This document shows positions 21,764-28,075 of a DNA stretch of 28,075 nucleotides, in pieces. Both the position numbers and the translations under genes were made by a program. Under the pieces are notes generated by a model. It was not told the DNA's origin. It was given only the letters and a program-made list of their open reading frames with translations, and did not search any database. Position 1 is the stretch's first letter, and every line of letters begins with the position of its first letter. The stretch comes from a virus. The stretch is taken from the IMG/VR virus record IMGVR_UViG_3300017989_005240, positions 1-28,075 of that record; one strand, 5' to 3'.

Positions 21764-23284
21764 TCACGCCACGTTGAGCATGCGGATCTCCTCGTAGCCG
21801 GTGGGCCAGTCGCCCAGGTCACGGCAGCGGAGCAGCCTGCGGATCGCCGCCTCGTTCTCCTGTTGGGCGATGGCGAGGGTGTCGTCGCCGAGGCGCCACA
21901 CGCCGCAGCGGAACGGCTCTTTCTTCTCGACGCCGATCAGGTGGACGGGCATCAGTGCGCCGATGACCACCGCGAGCACGGCACGATAGAAGGCCATCTG
22001 CCGGTGGTAGCCGAAACGTCGGGCGTCGGACTCGAACCACGTCAAGTCGTCGCAGGTCTTGAGGTCCACGATGCCGCGGTGTGGATGAGCCCAGTCCAGG
22101 CGGATCTGGCACGGCACGCCGCAGTACTCGGCCCGCACGACGCCCTCGGACCGGCCGTACAGCAGCAGGTCGACGGCCTCGGCGTTCATGGACACGCCGG
22201 TGGCCATGTTCTGGACCAGGGCGGCCTGTTCGTGCGTCAGCACCGCCTTGCCCTGCGCGTCGGCCCATTCGCGATAGGCCTTGGTGTTCGGTCCGAAGGG
22301 GCGATTGGTCTTGGGGTTGACCGGGCCGCCGATCGCGTAGGCGGCCTCGTAGGCGTCGTGGCCCTGGAGGATCTTCACGTGGGCTGCGCGCCCGATGGCG
22401 TAGGCGGGCGAGTCCTTGTCCTCAATCAGGCCCAGGGCCTTCTTGCGGTGAAGCCACGGGCACCGCATGAAGTCCAGCAACTGGTGGCTGGAGAGGTACT
22501 GCTTGGCTTTGCCGTGGTACTCGTCCTCGGCCTCGCACGTCAGGACGCTCACGTCGATGAACTGTTCAGTCACGGTCTCGTCTCCCAATTCGCTGCGGTG
22601 GTCCAGTTCTCTACATTTGCGTGAGGGGCGAATCCTTTTCGGCCTATTTTGAAAAATCTCCAAACCGGCCCTCTTGAAGTAGGGGCGAATCCGATGGATC
22701 GCCCGGGTGATCGTTGCCGGAGAGACGCCCATCAGCCGGGCCGCCCCCGACGGCGAGTGGACCGTCAGCAAGCGGCAGACGACCTGAAGCCGTTCGGGCA
22801 TGGCACAGATCACGGCCTCCACGTCCATCCGGAGATCTTCGGCTGCGAACGGTTCGCCGGTCGTCGCCGGGTCGATGATCGTCTCGTCGAAGCCCTCGGC
22901 GATGTCATCGAAGCCGACCGGGCGTGTGGCCGGGTCATTCCCGGGGCGTAGCAGTCTGCGGAGGATATGCCTGTATCGCCGGTCCAAGATGCGGCTGAGG
23001 AAGGTCTTCCACCGGGTACGCTTCTTGTCGTAGCGGGGTACGCCCTGAACGAGGGCCATCAGCAAGTCTTGGGTGAGGTCATCTCGCTCCGACTCGTCGA
23101 GACCGAACTTCTGCAAGATCCGGTCGACCTTGAAGGCAATCCGTTTCTGGACGTACGCCTCGGCCTTGTCCCGATCGAGGCCCGGTACGAACCGAGCCAG
23201 GAGATCGGCAAACCGCTGCGGCGTTTCGCCGGCGTGTTGCTCGGTGCCGGCCGGGGCGGCTGGTTGTGTCGTTCCGGTAATCAT
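21764..23284 (-). CDS. ECF-like sigma factor fused to RecE-like (DUF3799) nuclease
   Basis: One 506-residue open frame with two unrelated halves. I start at the ATG at 23284 (AAAGGA seven bases upstream), not 23329. Residues about 60-112 are sigma-70 region 2 (DDLTQDLLMALVQ, TRWKTFLSRILDRRYRHIL). Residues about 160-208 are region 4 with a helix-turn-helix (SGAARLMGVSPATITRAIHR). Residues about 255-506 are a PD-(D/E)XK nuclease of the RecE/DUF3799 type: YLSSHQLLDFMRCPWL, Asp397 in RLDWAHP, Asp407 and Lys409 in IVDLKT, then a YHRQMAFYRA motif. A second start for the nuclease alone is the GTG at 22573 (codon 238) with GGGAG upstream. The nuclease would prepare DNA ends for recombination; the sigma half would direct phage transcription. 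Whether both stay joined is open. Confidence 0.75.
   Translation of the reverse strand: MITGTTQPAAPAGTEQHAGETPQRFADLLARFVPGLDRDKAEAYVQKRIAFKVDRILQKFGLDESERDDLTQDLLMALVQGVPRYDKKRTRWKTFLSRILDRRYRHILRRLLRPGNDPATRPVGFDDIAEGFDETIIDPATTGEPFAAEDLRMDVEAVICAMPERLQVVCRLLTVHSPSGAARLMGVSPATITRAIHRIRPYFKRAGLEIFQNRPKRIRPSRKCRELDHRSELGDETVTEQFIDVSVLTCEAEDEYHGKAKQYLSSHQLLDFMRCPWLHRKKALGLIEDKDSPAYAIGRAAHVKILQGHDAYEAAYAIGGPVNPKTNRPFGPNTKAYREWADAQGKAVLTHEQAALVQNMATGVSMNAEAVDLLLYGRSEGVVRAEYCGVPCQIRLDWAHPHRGIVDLKTCDDLTWFESDARRFGYHRQMAFYRAVLAVVIGALMPVHLIGVEKKEPFRCGVWRLGDDTLAIAQQENEAAIRRLLRCRDLGDWPTGYEEIRMLNVA
22624..22692. repeat. 12-base direct repeat in the sigma-nuclease linker
   Basis: AGGGGCGAATCC occurs at 22624-22635 and again at 22681-22692, 57 bases apart (19 codons, in frame). 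It encodes the repeated RIRP seen at the end of sigma region 4 and in the linker. The copy in the linker may mark a small duplication or rearrangement that joined the two genes. Confidence 0.55.
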
Positions 23285-23332
23285 CAGTGTTTCCTTTCGG
23301 AGCCGGTCTGGTTCGTCGGTCTCCCCCATTAC

Positions 23333-23983
23333 CTACCGGCGGGTGGTCGAATCTGTCGGGTTGGGCGCAGGCTCGGGCAGGTAGCTTTCCAGGCCGGCTT
23401 CCTCAAAGTGCTTCCTGATCTCTTTGATGGCGTCGTAGATGCTGGAGCGGTGGCGCCCCATGGCCTTAGCCACCTCCCGCGCCGAGCCCAGCTCCTTCAG
23501 TTGCTCGTAGACGTTGCGAAGACGGTTGGGCAGGGCCGCGGCAGCGGCGGTTATGTCGATAATCAGGTCGCCGAGTTCCTGTGGATCGCTGGACGGCGTG
23601 CCACGATGGCGGCGCGCATTCTGCTCGGTAACCAGGTCAGCCCCCGTCACCCACCCGTTATAGAAGGGGTGCGTATCAGCTTCGACGAGCACCCACTGAC
23701 TGAGGCTGGCTTCCTCGCGGCGGTAGTCCCGGCAGTCGGCCTTTCGAGCGGCGATGATGTCTGCGATGGCGTTCCTGACCACCCGGGCGAGGAATGTGTT
23801 CTCTTGGGCCTTCGCCGGATCGAACCTCGGCCGGCGGCGTATGACCTCCAACGCGATCTGCTGCTCCAGGTCTTCCCGATCGAACTCGGTGAAACGATAC
23901 CTGCCTATCGTCCTGTGGACCGTGATCCCGATGAGGGTGGTGACATACTGCGGGAGGGGACTGCGGTTGTTGATGGTACCCAC
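23333..23983 (-). CDS. ECF-like sigma factor (first gene of the phage early operon)
   Basis: A 216-residue sigma-70 family protein with region 2 at about 34-80 (REDLEQQIALEVIRRRPRFD, then NTFLARVVRNAIADIIAAR) and region 4 at about 150-195 (LPNRLRNVYEQLKELGSARE, VAKAMGRHRSSIYDAIKEI). A 70-residue insert lies between. It resembles the sigma half of the next gene (both end '...F..AGLE'), so the phage has two sigma paralogs in tandem. It probably switches RNA polymerase to phage promoters. The start is the GTG at 23983, with AAGGAG eight bases upstream that can be buried in RNA structure (separate entry). Confidence 0.8.
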   Translation of the reverse strand: MGTINNRSPLPQYVTTLIGITVHRTIGRYRFTEFDREDLEQQIALEVIRRRPRFDPAKAQENTFLARVVRNAIADIIAARKADCRDYRREEASLSQWVLVEADTHPFYNGWVTGADLVTEQNARRHRGTPSSDPQELGDLIIDITAAAAALPNRLRNVYEQLKELGSAREVAKAMGRHRSSIYDAIKEIRKHFEEAGLESYLPEPAPNPTDSTTRR

Positions 23984-23989
23984 GGCAAA

Positions 23990-24009
23990 CGCTCCTTGGA
24001 GCGAAGGAG
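23990..24009 (-). promoter_or_regulatory. Ribosome-site hairpins before the first sigma gene
   Basis: In the minus-strand RNA, CTCCTT-CGCTCC-AAGGAG lets a perfect anti-SD pair with the AAGGAG of the sigma gene. An alternative fold, CGCTC-CAAG-GAGCG (23990-24003), also covers the site and cannot form together with the first. Translation of the sigma factor may thus be controlled by RNA structure or by a protein binding it. Confidence 0.55.
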
Positions 24010-24144
24010 GCTCGTGGGTGTCGCCTCAGCCGGAGTCGACTGCTTCACCCCTGTGGGAAGTCACCGTGGGTCGCTCGGCTGAGCGGCACCACAGCGGCCA
24101 CCTGCGTTGCGCAGGACCGATGTCCGGCGTCGCTCCGGAGAGCG
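23990..24144. repeat. Three copies of a CGCTC-N4-GAGCG dyad
   Basis: Identical 5-base arms with different 4-base loops occur at 23990-24003, 24072-24085 and 24131-24144. All three are in the leader of the early operon; the first lies on the ribosome site. They are either DNA operators for a dimeric repressor or RNA stem-loops for an RNA-binding regulator. Confidence 0.6.
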
Positions 24145-24205
24145 TTTCCATGGGGCGTGACATGACGGCCTGGACCGGCAGACGGGGCCGAAATACGCAT
24201 GAAGA

Positions 24206-24234
24206 AGGCCCGGCAAGAGAAGAATGCTGGGCCT
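24206..24234 (-). terminator. Hairpin terminator, second of the two-component operon
   Basis: A 10-base stem with one G-T pair (AGGCCCGGCA with TGCTGGGCCT, 9-base loop) is followed on the minus strand by TCTTC. It lies downstream of the T-run terminator and may catch read-through. Confidence 0.55.
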
Positions 24235-24268
24235 CAACTATTTGGGGAAAAGTCGGTTACCGCAGAAG

Positions 24269-24329
24269 AAAAAAAAACTTGCCTGTTTGCAGGAATCCGG
24301 CGTTACACCGTCACGCGGCCGTGACGGTG
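24269..24329 (-). terminator. Terminator of the response-regulator operon
   Basis: Just after the response-regulator stop comes a perfect 9-base stem (CACCGTCAC with GTGACGGTG, 24306-24329), then a small CCTG-CAGG hairpin (24282-24293) followed four bases on by nine T on the minus strand (24269-24277). The T run is the strongest termination signal in the window and sets this operon apart from the phage genes. Two CGTTACAC copies (24301, 24332) flank the stem. Confidence 0.65.
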
Positions 24330-24342
24330 CCCGTTACACGGG

Positions 24343-25266
24343 TCACAGTTTGCCGGATGTTTGCAGGTGGAAGAGGACGGTCGAGCTCCAGATGCCAGTA
24401 TCGCCGTCCTGATTTGAGACAAGGCCGACGCCGTCCTGGAACTGTACCACGTGTCGCAGCCGGTTCATCGCCTTTCGTCTCGCCCCTGCCTTTCCCTTCA
24501 CATGCTCGGCGAGAGAATCACTCGACCACTCGAGCGTGATCTTGCACTCCTCTGGTAACCTGCTGCCGGGCAGATCCTCTGCTCCCTGCCGCATCTTGTT
24601 CATGGCCGTTGCGATCCCGGCCATCACAATCGTCAGCGGTTGGTCCCGCAGCGGCACCGAGACGAGTTGGGCGGGTCGCCCAGCCCCTGGTTTCTTGAGC
24701 AATATCCGAAGTAGGCCCTCACTGTCCCCCGTCGCAGCCAACTCCGCATAGCACTCTGCAGACGGGGCCGCTATGTCGAACTTCTGCGGTTCCTTGCGGA
24801 GCCGTCGTCGGGGCGCAGGCTGACCGGTCTTGCCGTCCGCCTGAAGATTTCGACTGTGCTCAGCCAGGGCCTGCCGGATGACCTGTGATAGCGACTTGTC
24901 CTCCAGAGGCTTCGGGATGCAACGGGTTGCCCCCATCTGTGTCAGTTTGGTGGCCATCGCGAAGCCCTGGTCCGTGTAGCTGGTCATCATGAAGACCGGC
25001 ATGCGGCCGATGCCGTGTTTACTGCCAATCTCGGCCAGAAACGTCATCCCGGAATCAGCGTCGGGGAACATCCCATCCGGCATCGCCGGTATTCTCAGGT
25101 CGAGCAGAACATAGTCGAATTCCGCGTTGTGCAGCGCTTCGCGGGCATCGTGCAGATTGGTCGCACAAACGCAGTCGTGCCCCAGCACCACCATGGTGTG
25201 GCGGATAAAGTCGACGACGTTGGCGTCGTCCTCGACAACGAGTGCCCTGAGCGATGTCTTGGTCAT
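24343..25266 (-). CDS. Response regulator with unrecognised output domain
   Basis: A 307-residue protein. Residues 1-135 are a complete receiver domain: acidic VEDD (12-14), phosphoacceptor Asp56 (VLLDLRIP), Thr95 (MMTSY) and Lys119 (IPKP), all key residues present. A basic linker (PAPRRRLRKEP) leads to about 150 residues with segments YAELAATGDSEGLLRILLKK, LTIVMAGIATAMNKMRQGAE and GIWSSTVLFHLQ. These are not an HTH, GGDEF, PNP or other output domain I recognise. Its ATG overlaps the kinase stop (ATGA), so kinase and regulator are a pair. The output may bind a protein or act as an enzyme; DNA binding is not indicated. Confidence 0.85.
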   Translation of the reverse strand: MTKTSLRALVVEDDANVVDFIRHTMVVLGHDCVCATNLHDAREALHNAEFDYVLLDLRIPAMPDGMFPDADSGMTFLAEIGSKHGIGRMPVFMMTSYTDQGFAMATKLTQMGATRCIPKPLEDKSLSQVIRQALAEHSRNLQADGKTGQPAPRRRLRKEPQKFDIAAPSAECYAELAATGDSEGLLRILLKKPGAGRPAQLVSVPLRDQPLTIVMAGIATAMNKMRQGAEDLPGSRLPEECKITLEWSSDSLAEHVKGKAGARRKAMNRLRHVVQFQDGVGLVSNQDGDTGIWSSTVLFHLQTSGKL

Positions 25267-26405
25267 TCCTCAACTACTTCGGCTGCCAACGGAAGGGTCA
25301 CGATGACGGTGGTTCCGTGGTTCAGACGGCTGTGAATATCCAGACTGCCCTCATGGGCCTCGATGCCTCGCTTGGCTTTTAGGAGCCCGTAGCCGGTGCT
25401 TCTCTTCTTCGTCATGTTCTTGCGGCCCGGCAGGAAGGTCTTCACTTTTCGCAGGTGTTCATCCGACAACCCAACGCCCGTGTCCTCAATCGAAACACGG
25501 ATGGCGTCAGCGGCATACTCGGCGCGAACGTTGATCTCCCGTCCGCCGGTCTTGGCCTCGCATGCCTCGTAGGCGTTTTTCAGGATGTTCATGAACGCGT
25601 TGATGATCGCATGGCGGCAGGCCGGCAAACGGATGTCCACCGGCACGTCCATCGTCACGGCGACAACGTCCGGGTTTCCCCCGTCTTGTCTCACGTTCTC
25701 CCGGGCCAGCCCGTCAGCCGTGCGGATGAGGTCGTCGAGCCGCTCCATGTGGCGAACGATCGGCACGGGCTCACAGTATGCCTGGATGTCGCGCACGGAA
25801 CGGTGGAGCAGTTCCAGACCTTCGGTGATCCGGGCGGCGAGATCTGCCGCTGCCGGATTCTCGGCCACCTCGGACTGAAGCGACTTGGCATATTCCTTCA
25901 AGGGGGCCAGGAGGTTCAGCAGATCGTGGGCGATCTCCTTGCCGACCATCCCCAGGTGTTCATCGCTCAACTCCATGGCGTCGACCGCCGCGACTTCCCC
26001 GTGGCGCTTAGCGAATGATTCGAAGCGGGACGTGACCAGCGACATGCCGCGGCTGGCTCGTTCGGCCTCCAGTTCCGTCCTCCGCCGGCGTTCCATACTC
26101 CTTTCGGCGGCCGTTCTCACGTAACGGTTATCGTCTAGTGTCAATCTCGCTGCCAGATCAACGAAATGCTCATCGGGCACGAACGGCAGAATGTCCGCCA
26201 GGTCCTGCCTGACCTCCCACTTGGGGTCCTCGGCCAACTGGTAGAGCAACGGCACCAAGGCCTTGTCCTGGTCCCCGCCGTCTCGGAAGGCGTCGGCCAT
26301 CGCCTTCACAAGGCCGCGCCGTTCGGCGACCGGCAACGCATCCGGATTGGCCTGAATGCGGGTCAGCGCGTCTGCGAAACGGGATGTCTCGGTGGGCGAT
26401 GGCAT
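25263..26405 (-). CDS. HEAT-repeat soluble sensor histidine kinase
   Basis: A 380-residue histidine kinase with no membrane segment. Residues about 45-105 are HEAT-like helical repeats (LVPLLYQLAEDPKWEVRQDL, VDLAARLTLDDNRYVRTAAE), likely the protein-sensing part. A coiled helix follows, then the phosphoacceptor His160 in GKEIAHDLLNLLAPLK. The ATPase has the N box FMNILKNAYEA (271-281), G1 EDTGVGL (307-313) and G2 STGYGL (336-341). The start ATG at 26405 shares one base with the ATPase stop (TGATG), so it is translated after it. It signals to the regulator downstream. A cytoplasmic kinase with a protein-binding sensor suits detection of an intracellular event. Confidence 0.87.
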   Translation of the reverse strand: MPSPTETSRFADALTRIQANPDALPVAERRGLVKAMADAFRDGGDQDKALVPLLYQLAEDPKWEVRQDLADILPFVPDEHFVDLAARLTLDDNRYVRTAAERSMERRRRTELEAERASRGMSLVTSRFESFAKRHGEVAAVDAMELSDEHLGMVGKEIAHDLLNLLAPLKEYAKSLQSEVAENPAAADLAARITEGLELLHRSVRDIQAYCEPVPIVRHMERLDDLIRTADGLARENVRQDGGNPDVVAVTMDVPVDIRLPACRHAIINAFMNILKNAYEACEAKTGGREINVRAEYAADAIRVSIEDTGVGLSDEHLRKVKTFLPGRKNMTKKRSTGYGLLKAKRGIEAHEGSLDIHSRLNHGTTVIVTLPLAAEVVEE

Positions 26406-27976
26406 CAGTAGTTGTATCTCCTCTTCCGCTGTAGGAAGGCGTCCTCCCCGCCTTCCAGCAACCTCACAATCTGATGCTTGCACTCGTCTACGGTACCTTC
26501 CTTCTCCGTTGCGGCGCTTGTCCCGGTCGACTTCAGGACAAAGACTTTCTCGGCGTCGCCCAGGACGGGGATGTTCGGGTTGTGCGTCACGAAGATTAGT
26601 TGCCGCCGGTGCTTCATCTCCCGGATGCGTGTCACGACGGTCTCGTAAATGAAGCTATTGTCCAGATTGTCTTCCGGTTGGTCCACGAGCAGCGGGTTCT
26701 CGCTGTCCATCAAGAGGATGGGCAGGATCGTCGTGCATTTCTGGCCGGTCGATAGTGTCAGGGAGTCTTTGTACTCTGTGCCGTCCTGGAGTTCGATGCA
26801 CGGCAGGTCGATCATCTCGACGGTGTCAAGCTCATACATCAACCGCGAACTGCCCAATGTGCCGATGACCTTACTCGCCTGGTCAAGGTTGATTCCGGCT
26901 CGGGTTGCGAGCGCGTCGGCGTCGGTTGCAGCAACGGCGCTGGCCAGATCTCCGGGGGGGACGTTGTTGGCGATCTTCTCAGCGACCTTCAAGTGGCGAA
27001 TGCTGGCGCCCCTGAGAGCGTCCTCCAGAAGCGCCCGGTATGGCGCGGGATTGCCGTACTGCTCGACCCGGACGCGGACCTGTGGTGAGACATCGGCGTT
27101 GATCTTGTTCGCGACGGCCTTGCGGATGGCGAACCGCCTGTCGCGGAGTTCGTTGAGTTGCTGGAGAAGTTCGACGCGCTGGGCTCGGGATCCGGCCAAG
27201 TCGTCTGATCGCTGTTTGTGCTGCTTCTCCTTGAGTAAGAGCTCGTTGTGTTTCCTCTCTAATGCGGCTCTCTCGGCGGACTGGCCCTGGAGTTCCTTGT
27301 GCTTCTCGATCAGCGACTGGAATGCGGCTTCCTGGACGGCGTGGGCCTCCGACAACTGCCGCACGGCAGCAGCGTGGCGGTCGATCTGCTCTCCAACCTT
27401 CCGCGCCGCCGCCTGAAACAGCTCGTCCAGATCGCTGCCCAAGGCCAAGAGACCGTCGAGAGACTGTTGGAGGATAGCCGCGTTGGGGCCCTCAAGCGAA
27501 TCCCGCTCAAACATTGCCTGGGTTCGCTGGTTGAATTGCCCAAGGGCCTCCTGAAAATAATCGGCATGCCGCTGGAGCAGATCATTGGCCCCCTGCATGG
27601 CCTGCTGTTCGCGCTCCCGAAGGGCCTTGCTGTTGTGGGCCTGGTTGATCGCGTCCGAGTCTTCCCCCTTGACCGCAGCCAGGGCCTTCAGCCTGTCACG
27701 GACTTCGGGGAACGTGGCGATTTCATCATCCAGGACCGCCAGGGCCTCCTGGGCCTCGGTGCACGCGTGGGCGTTGGCCCTCAGGGCGGATACGGTCCTG
27801 TAAATCTGTGTTTCGGTCTCACTGACGGCCGCCAGGTCGAAGCTGTCCAGTAGCGCGAGCTGTGACAAGGGGTCGTCGGCGATGCCCTCAATCTGGTTCT
27901 GGCTGTAAATGTCCACGCCGAACAGCTCGGCCGACCGCAGGGATACGTTGGTTGGCTGGCCATCGGGCGTAGACAA
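26405..27976 (-). CDS. SMC/TrlF-like ATPase, N-terminus missing
   Basis: A 523-residue protein that is mostly a long coiled coil (about 90-300) followed by the C-terminal half of an ABC/SMC-type ATPase. It has the signature LSTGQK (408-413), Walker B LLVDQPEDNLD (429-439) and a His switch at 465 (FVTHNPN). No Walker A is present. The first residues (ELFGVDIYSQNQIEGIADDP) look like the inside of such an ATPase domain, just before the coil. The only start is a TTG at 27976 without a ribosome site, and an in-frame stop (TAA) lies at about 28060-28062. The 5' part, which in TrlF-like proteins would also hold the nucleotide-binding P loop, has been lost or is encoded out of frame. It may be a decayed gene or the partner of another subunit. 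Confidence 0.65.
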   Translation of the reverse strand: MSTPDGQPTNVSLRSAELFGVDIYSQNQIEGIADDPLSQLALLDSFDLAAVSETETQIYRTVSALRANAHACTEAQEALAVLDDEIATFPEVRDRLKALAAVKGEDSDAINQAHNSKALREREQQAMQGANDLLQRHADYFQEALGQFNQRTQAMFERDSLEGPNAAILQQSLDGLLALGSDLDELFQAAARKVGEQIDRHAAAVRQLSEAHAVQEAAFQSLIEKHKELQGQSAERAALERKHNELLLKEKQHKQRSDDLAGSRAQRVELLQQLNELRDRRFAIRKAVANKINADVSPQVRVRVEQYGNPAPYRALLEDALRGASIRHLKVAEKIANNVPPGDLASAVAATDADALATRAGINLDQASKVIGTLGSSRLMYELDTVEMIDLPCIELQDGTEYKDSLTLSTGQKCTTILPILLMDSENPLLVDQPEDNLDNSFIYETVVTRIREMKHRRQLIFVTHNPNIPVLGDAEKVFVLKSTGTSAATEKEGTVDECKHQIVRLLEGGEDAFLQRKRRYNY

Positions 27977-28011
27977 TATGGAACGACCGGCCCCGTGGTC
28001 GTAAGTTATGC

Positions 28012-28029
28012 ATAGTAACGCGTAACTAT
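28012..28029. repeat. 18-base near-palindrome at the right end
   Basis: ATAGTAACGCGTAACTAT is self-complementary in eight of its nine base-pair positions. It lies between the truncated ATPase and a plus-strand terminator, in an AT-richer stretch. An operator or recombination site is possible; nothing more can be said. Confidence 0.45.
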
Positions 28030-28030
28030 C

Positions 28031-28053
28031 AGGCGAAACAGGTTCGCCTTTTT
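28031..28053 (+). terminator. Rho-independent terminator, plus strand
   Basis: AGGCGAA and TTCGCCT form a perfect 7-base stem around a 5-base loop, directly followed by four more T. It would stop transcription coming from the left on the plus strand, although no plus-strand gene ends near it in the window. It may be a leftover of an earlier gene arrangement. Confidence 0.55.
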
Positions 28054-28075
28054 CCGCGGGTTAAGGCATGTGGCC

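Larger units (their letters stand above)
23984..24342. promoter_or_regulatory. Leader of the early operon and terminators of the two-component operon
   Basis: A 359-base gap. The half next to the sigma gene carries three CGCTC-N4-GAGCG stems and should contain the early promoter, although no consensus -35/-10 can be picked. The other half holds hairpins and a T run that end the response-regulator operon. A short plus-strand frame here (24224-24412) has no support. Confidence 0.5.

Noticed and set aside
21556-21777. A 73-codon plus-strand frame containing ESNPRPEAYEAPV
   Set aside because: This peptide type is a well-known artefact of translating the complement of a tRNA; it supports the tRNA-like element instead.

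Overview
The window looks like the structural, packaging, replication and early-control part of a tailed-phage genome (lambda/HK97-like siphovirus logic, most likely a prophage) in a GC-rich bacterium. Almost every gene is on the minus strand, so the phage reads from right to left: sigma factors, recombination and replication genes, terminase, portal, capsid, connectors, tail. The host cannot be named from sequence alone. The very GC-rich coding, phage ECF-like sigma factors and a HEAT-repeat histidine kinase are reminiscent of Planctomycetota, but that is a weak inference. No integrase, lysis gene, rRNA or CRISPR array is visible, and the left edge cuts the tail tube gene.

Layout. 1-2167: tail tube (partial), HK97 gp10-like protein, a tail-terminator-like protein, a one-helix membrane protein, a head-tail connector-like protein and a DUF2190 capsid protein. 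2181-2726: a NUMOD4/HNH homing-type endonuclease wedged directly behind the capsid gene. 2723-9698: a fused prohead protease/scaffold/major capsid protein, portal, a gpW-position small protein, a zinc-ribbon protein, the large terminase and a 66-residue protein related to the terminase N-terminus. 6578-6970 is a lone plus-strand gene inside this block. 9896-12361 is a plus-strand island of five small genes ending in a HARE-HTH protein and a hairpin terminator, then a sixth gene with its own apparently leaderless promoter.

12346-23983 is the early module: ParB-methyltransferase, a small unknown, prim-pol/RepA-like primase-helicase with an iteron-like repeat cluster at its 3' end, SF2 helicase, metallophosphoesterase, DUF4406-DUF6378 protein, RusA resolvase, a small unknown, DUF669 protein, Sak4-like ATPase, a tRNA-like element, a RecE-like (DUF3799) nuclease fused in frame to a sigma factor, and a second sigma factor at the head of the operon. 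The leader of that first gene has three copies of one stem (CGCTC/GAGCG), one of them over the ribosome binding site.

24343-27976 is a separate operon, closed off by terminators: an SMC/TrlF-like ATPase that has lost its N-terminal half, a HEAT-repeat histidine kinase and a response regulator whose output domain is not a DNA-binding fold I recognise. Linked kinase and regulator with an unknown output next to an ATPase, beside a phage, make this the best candidate here for an undescribed signalling or defence system. The sigma-nuclease fusion and the iteron cluster are the next most interesting signals.
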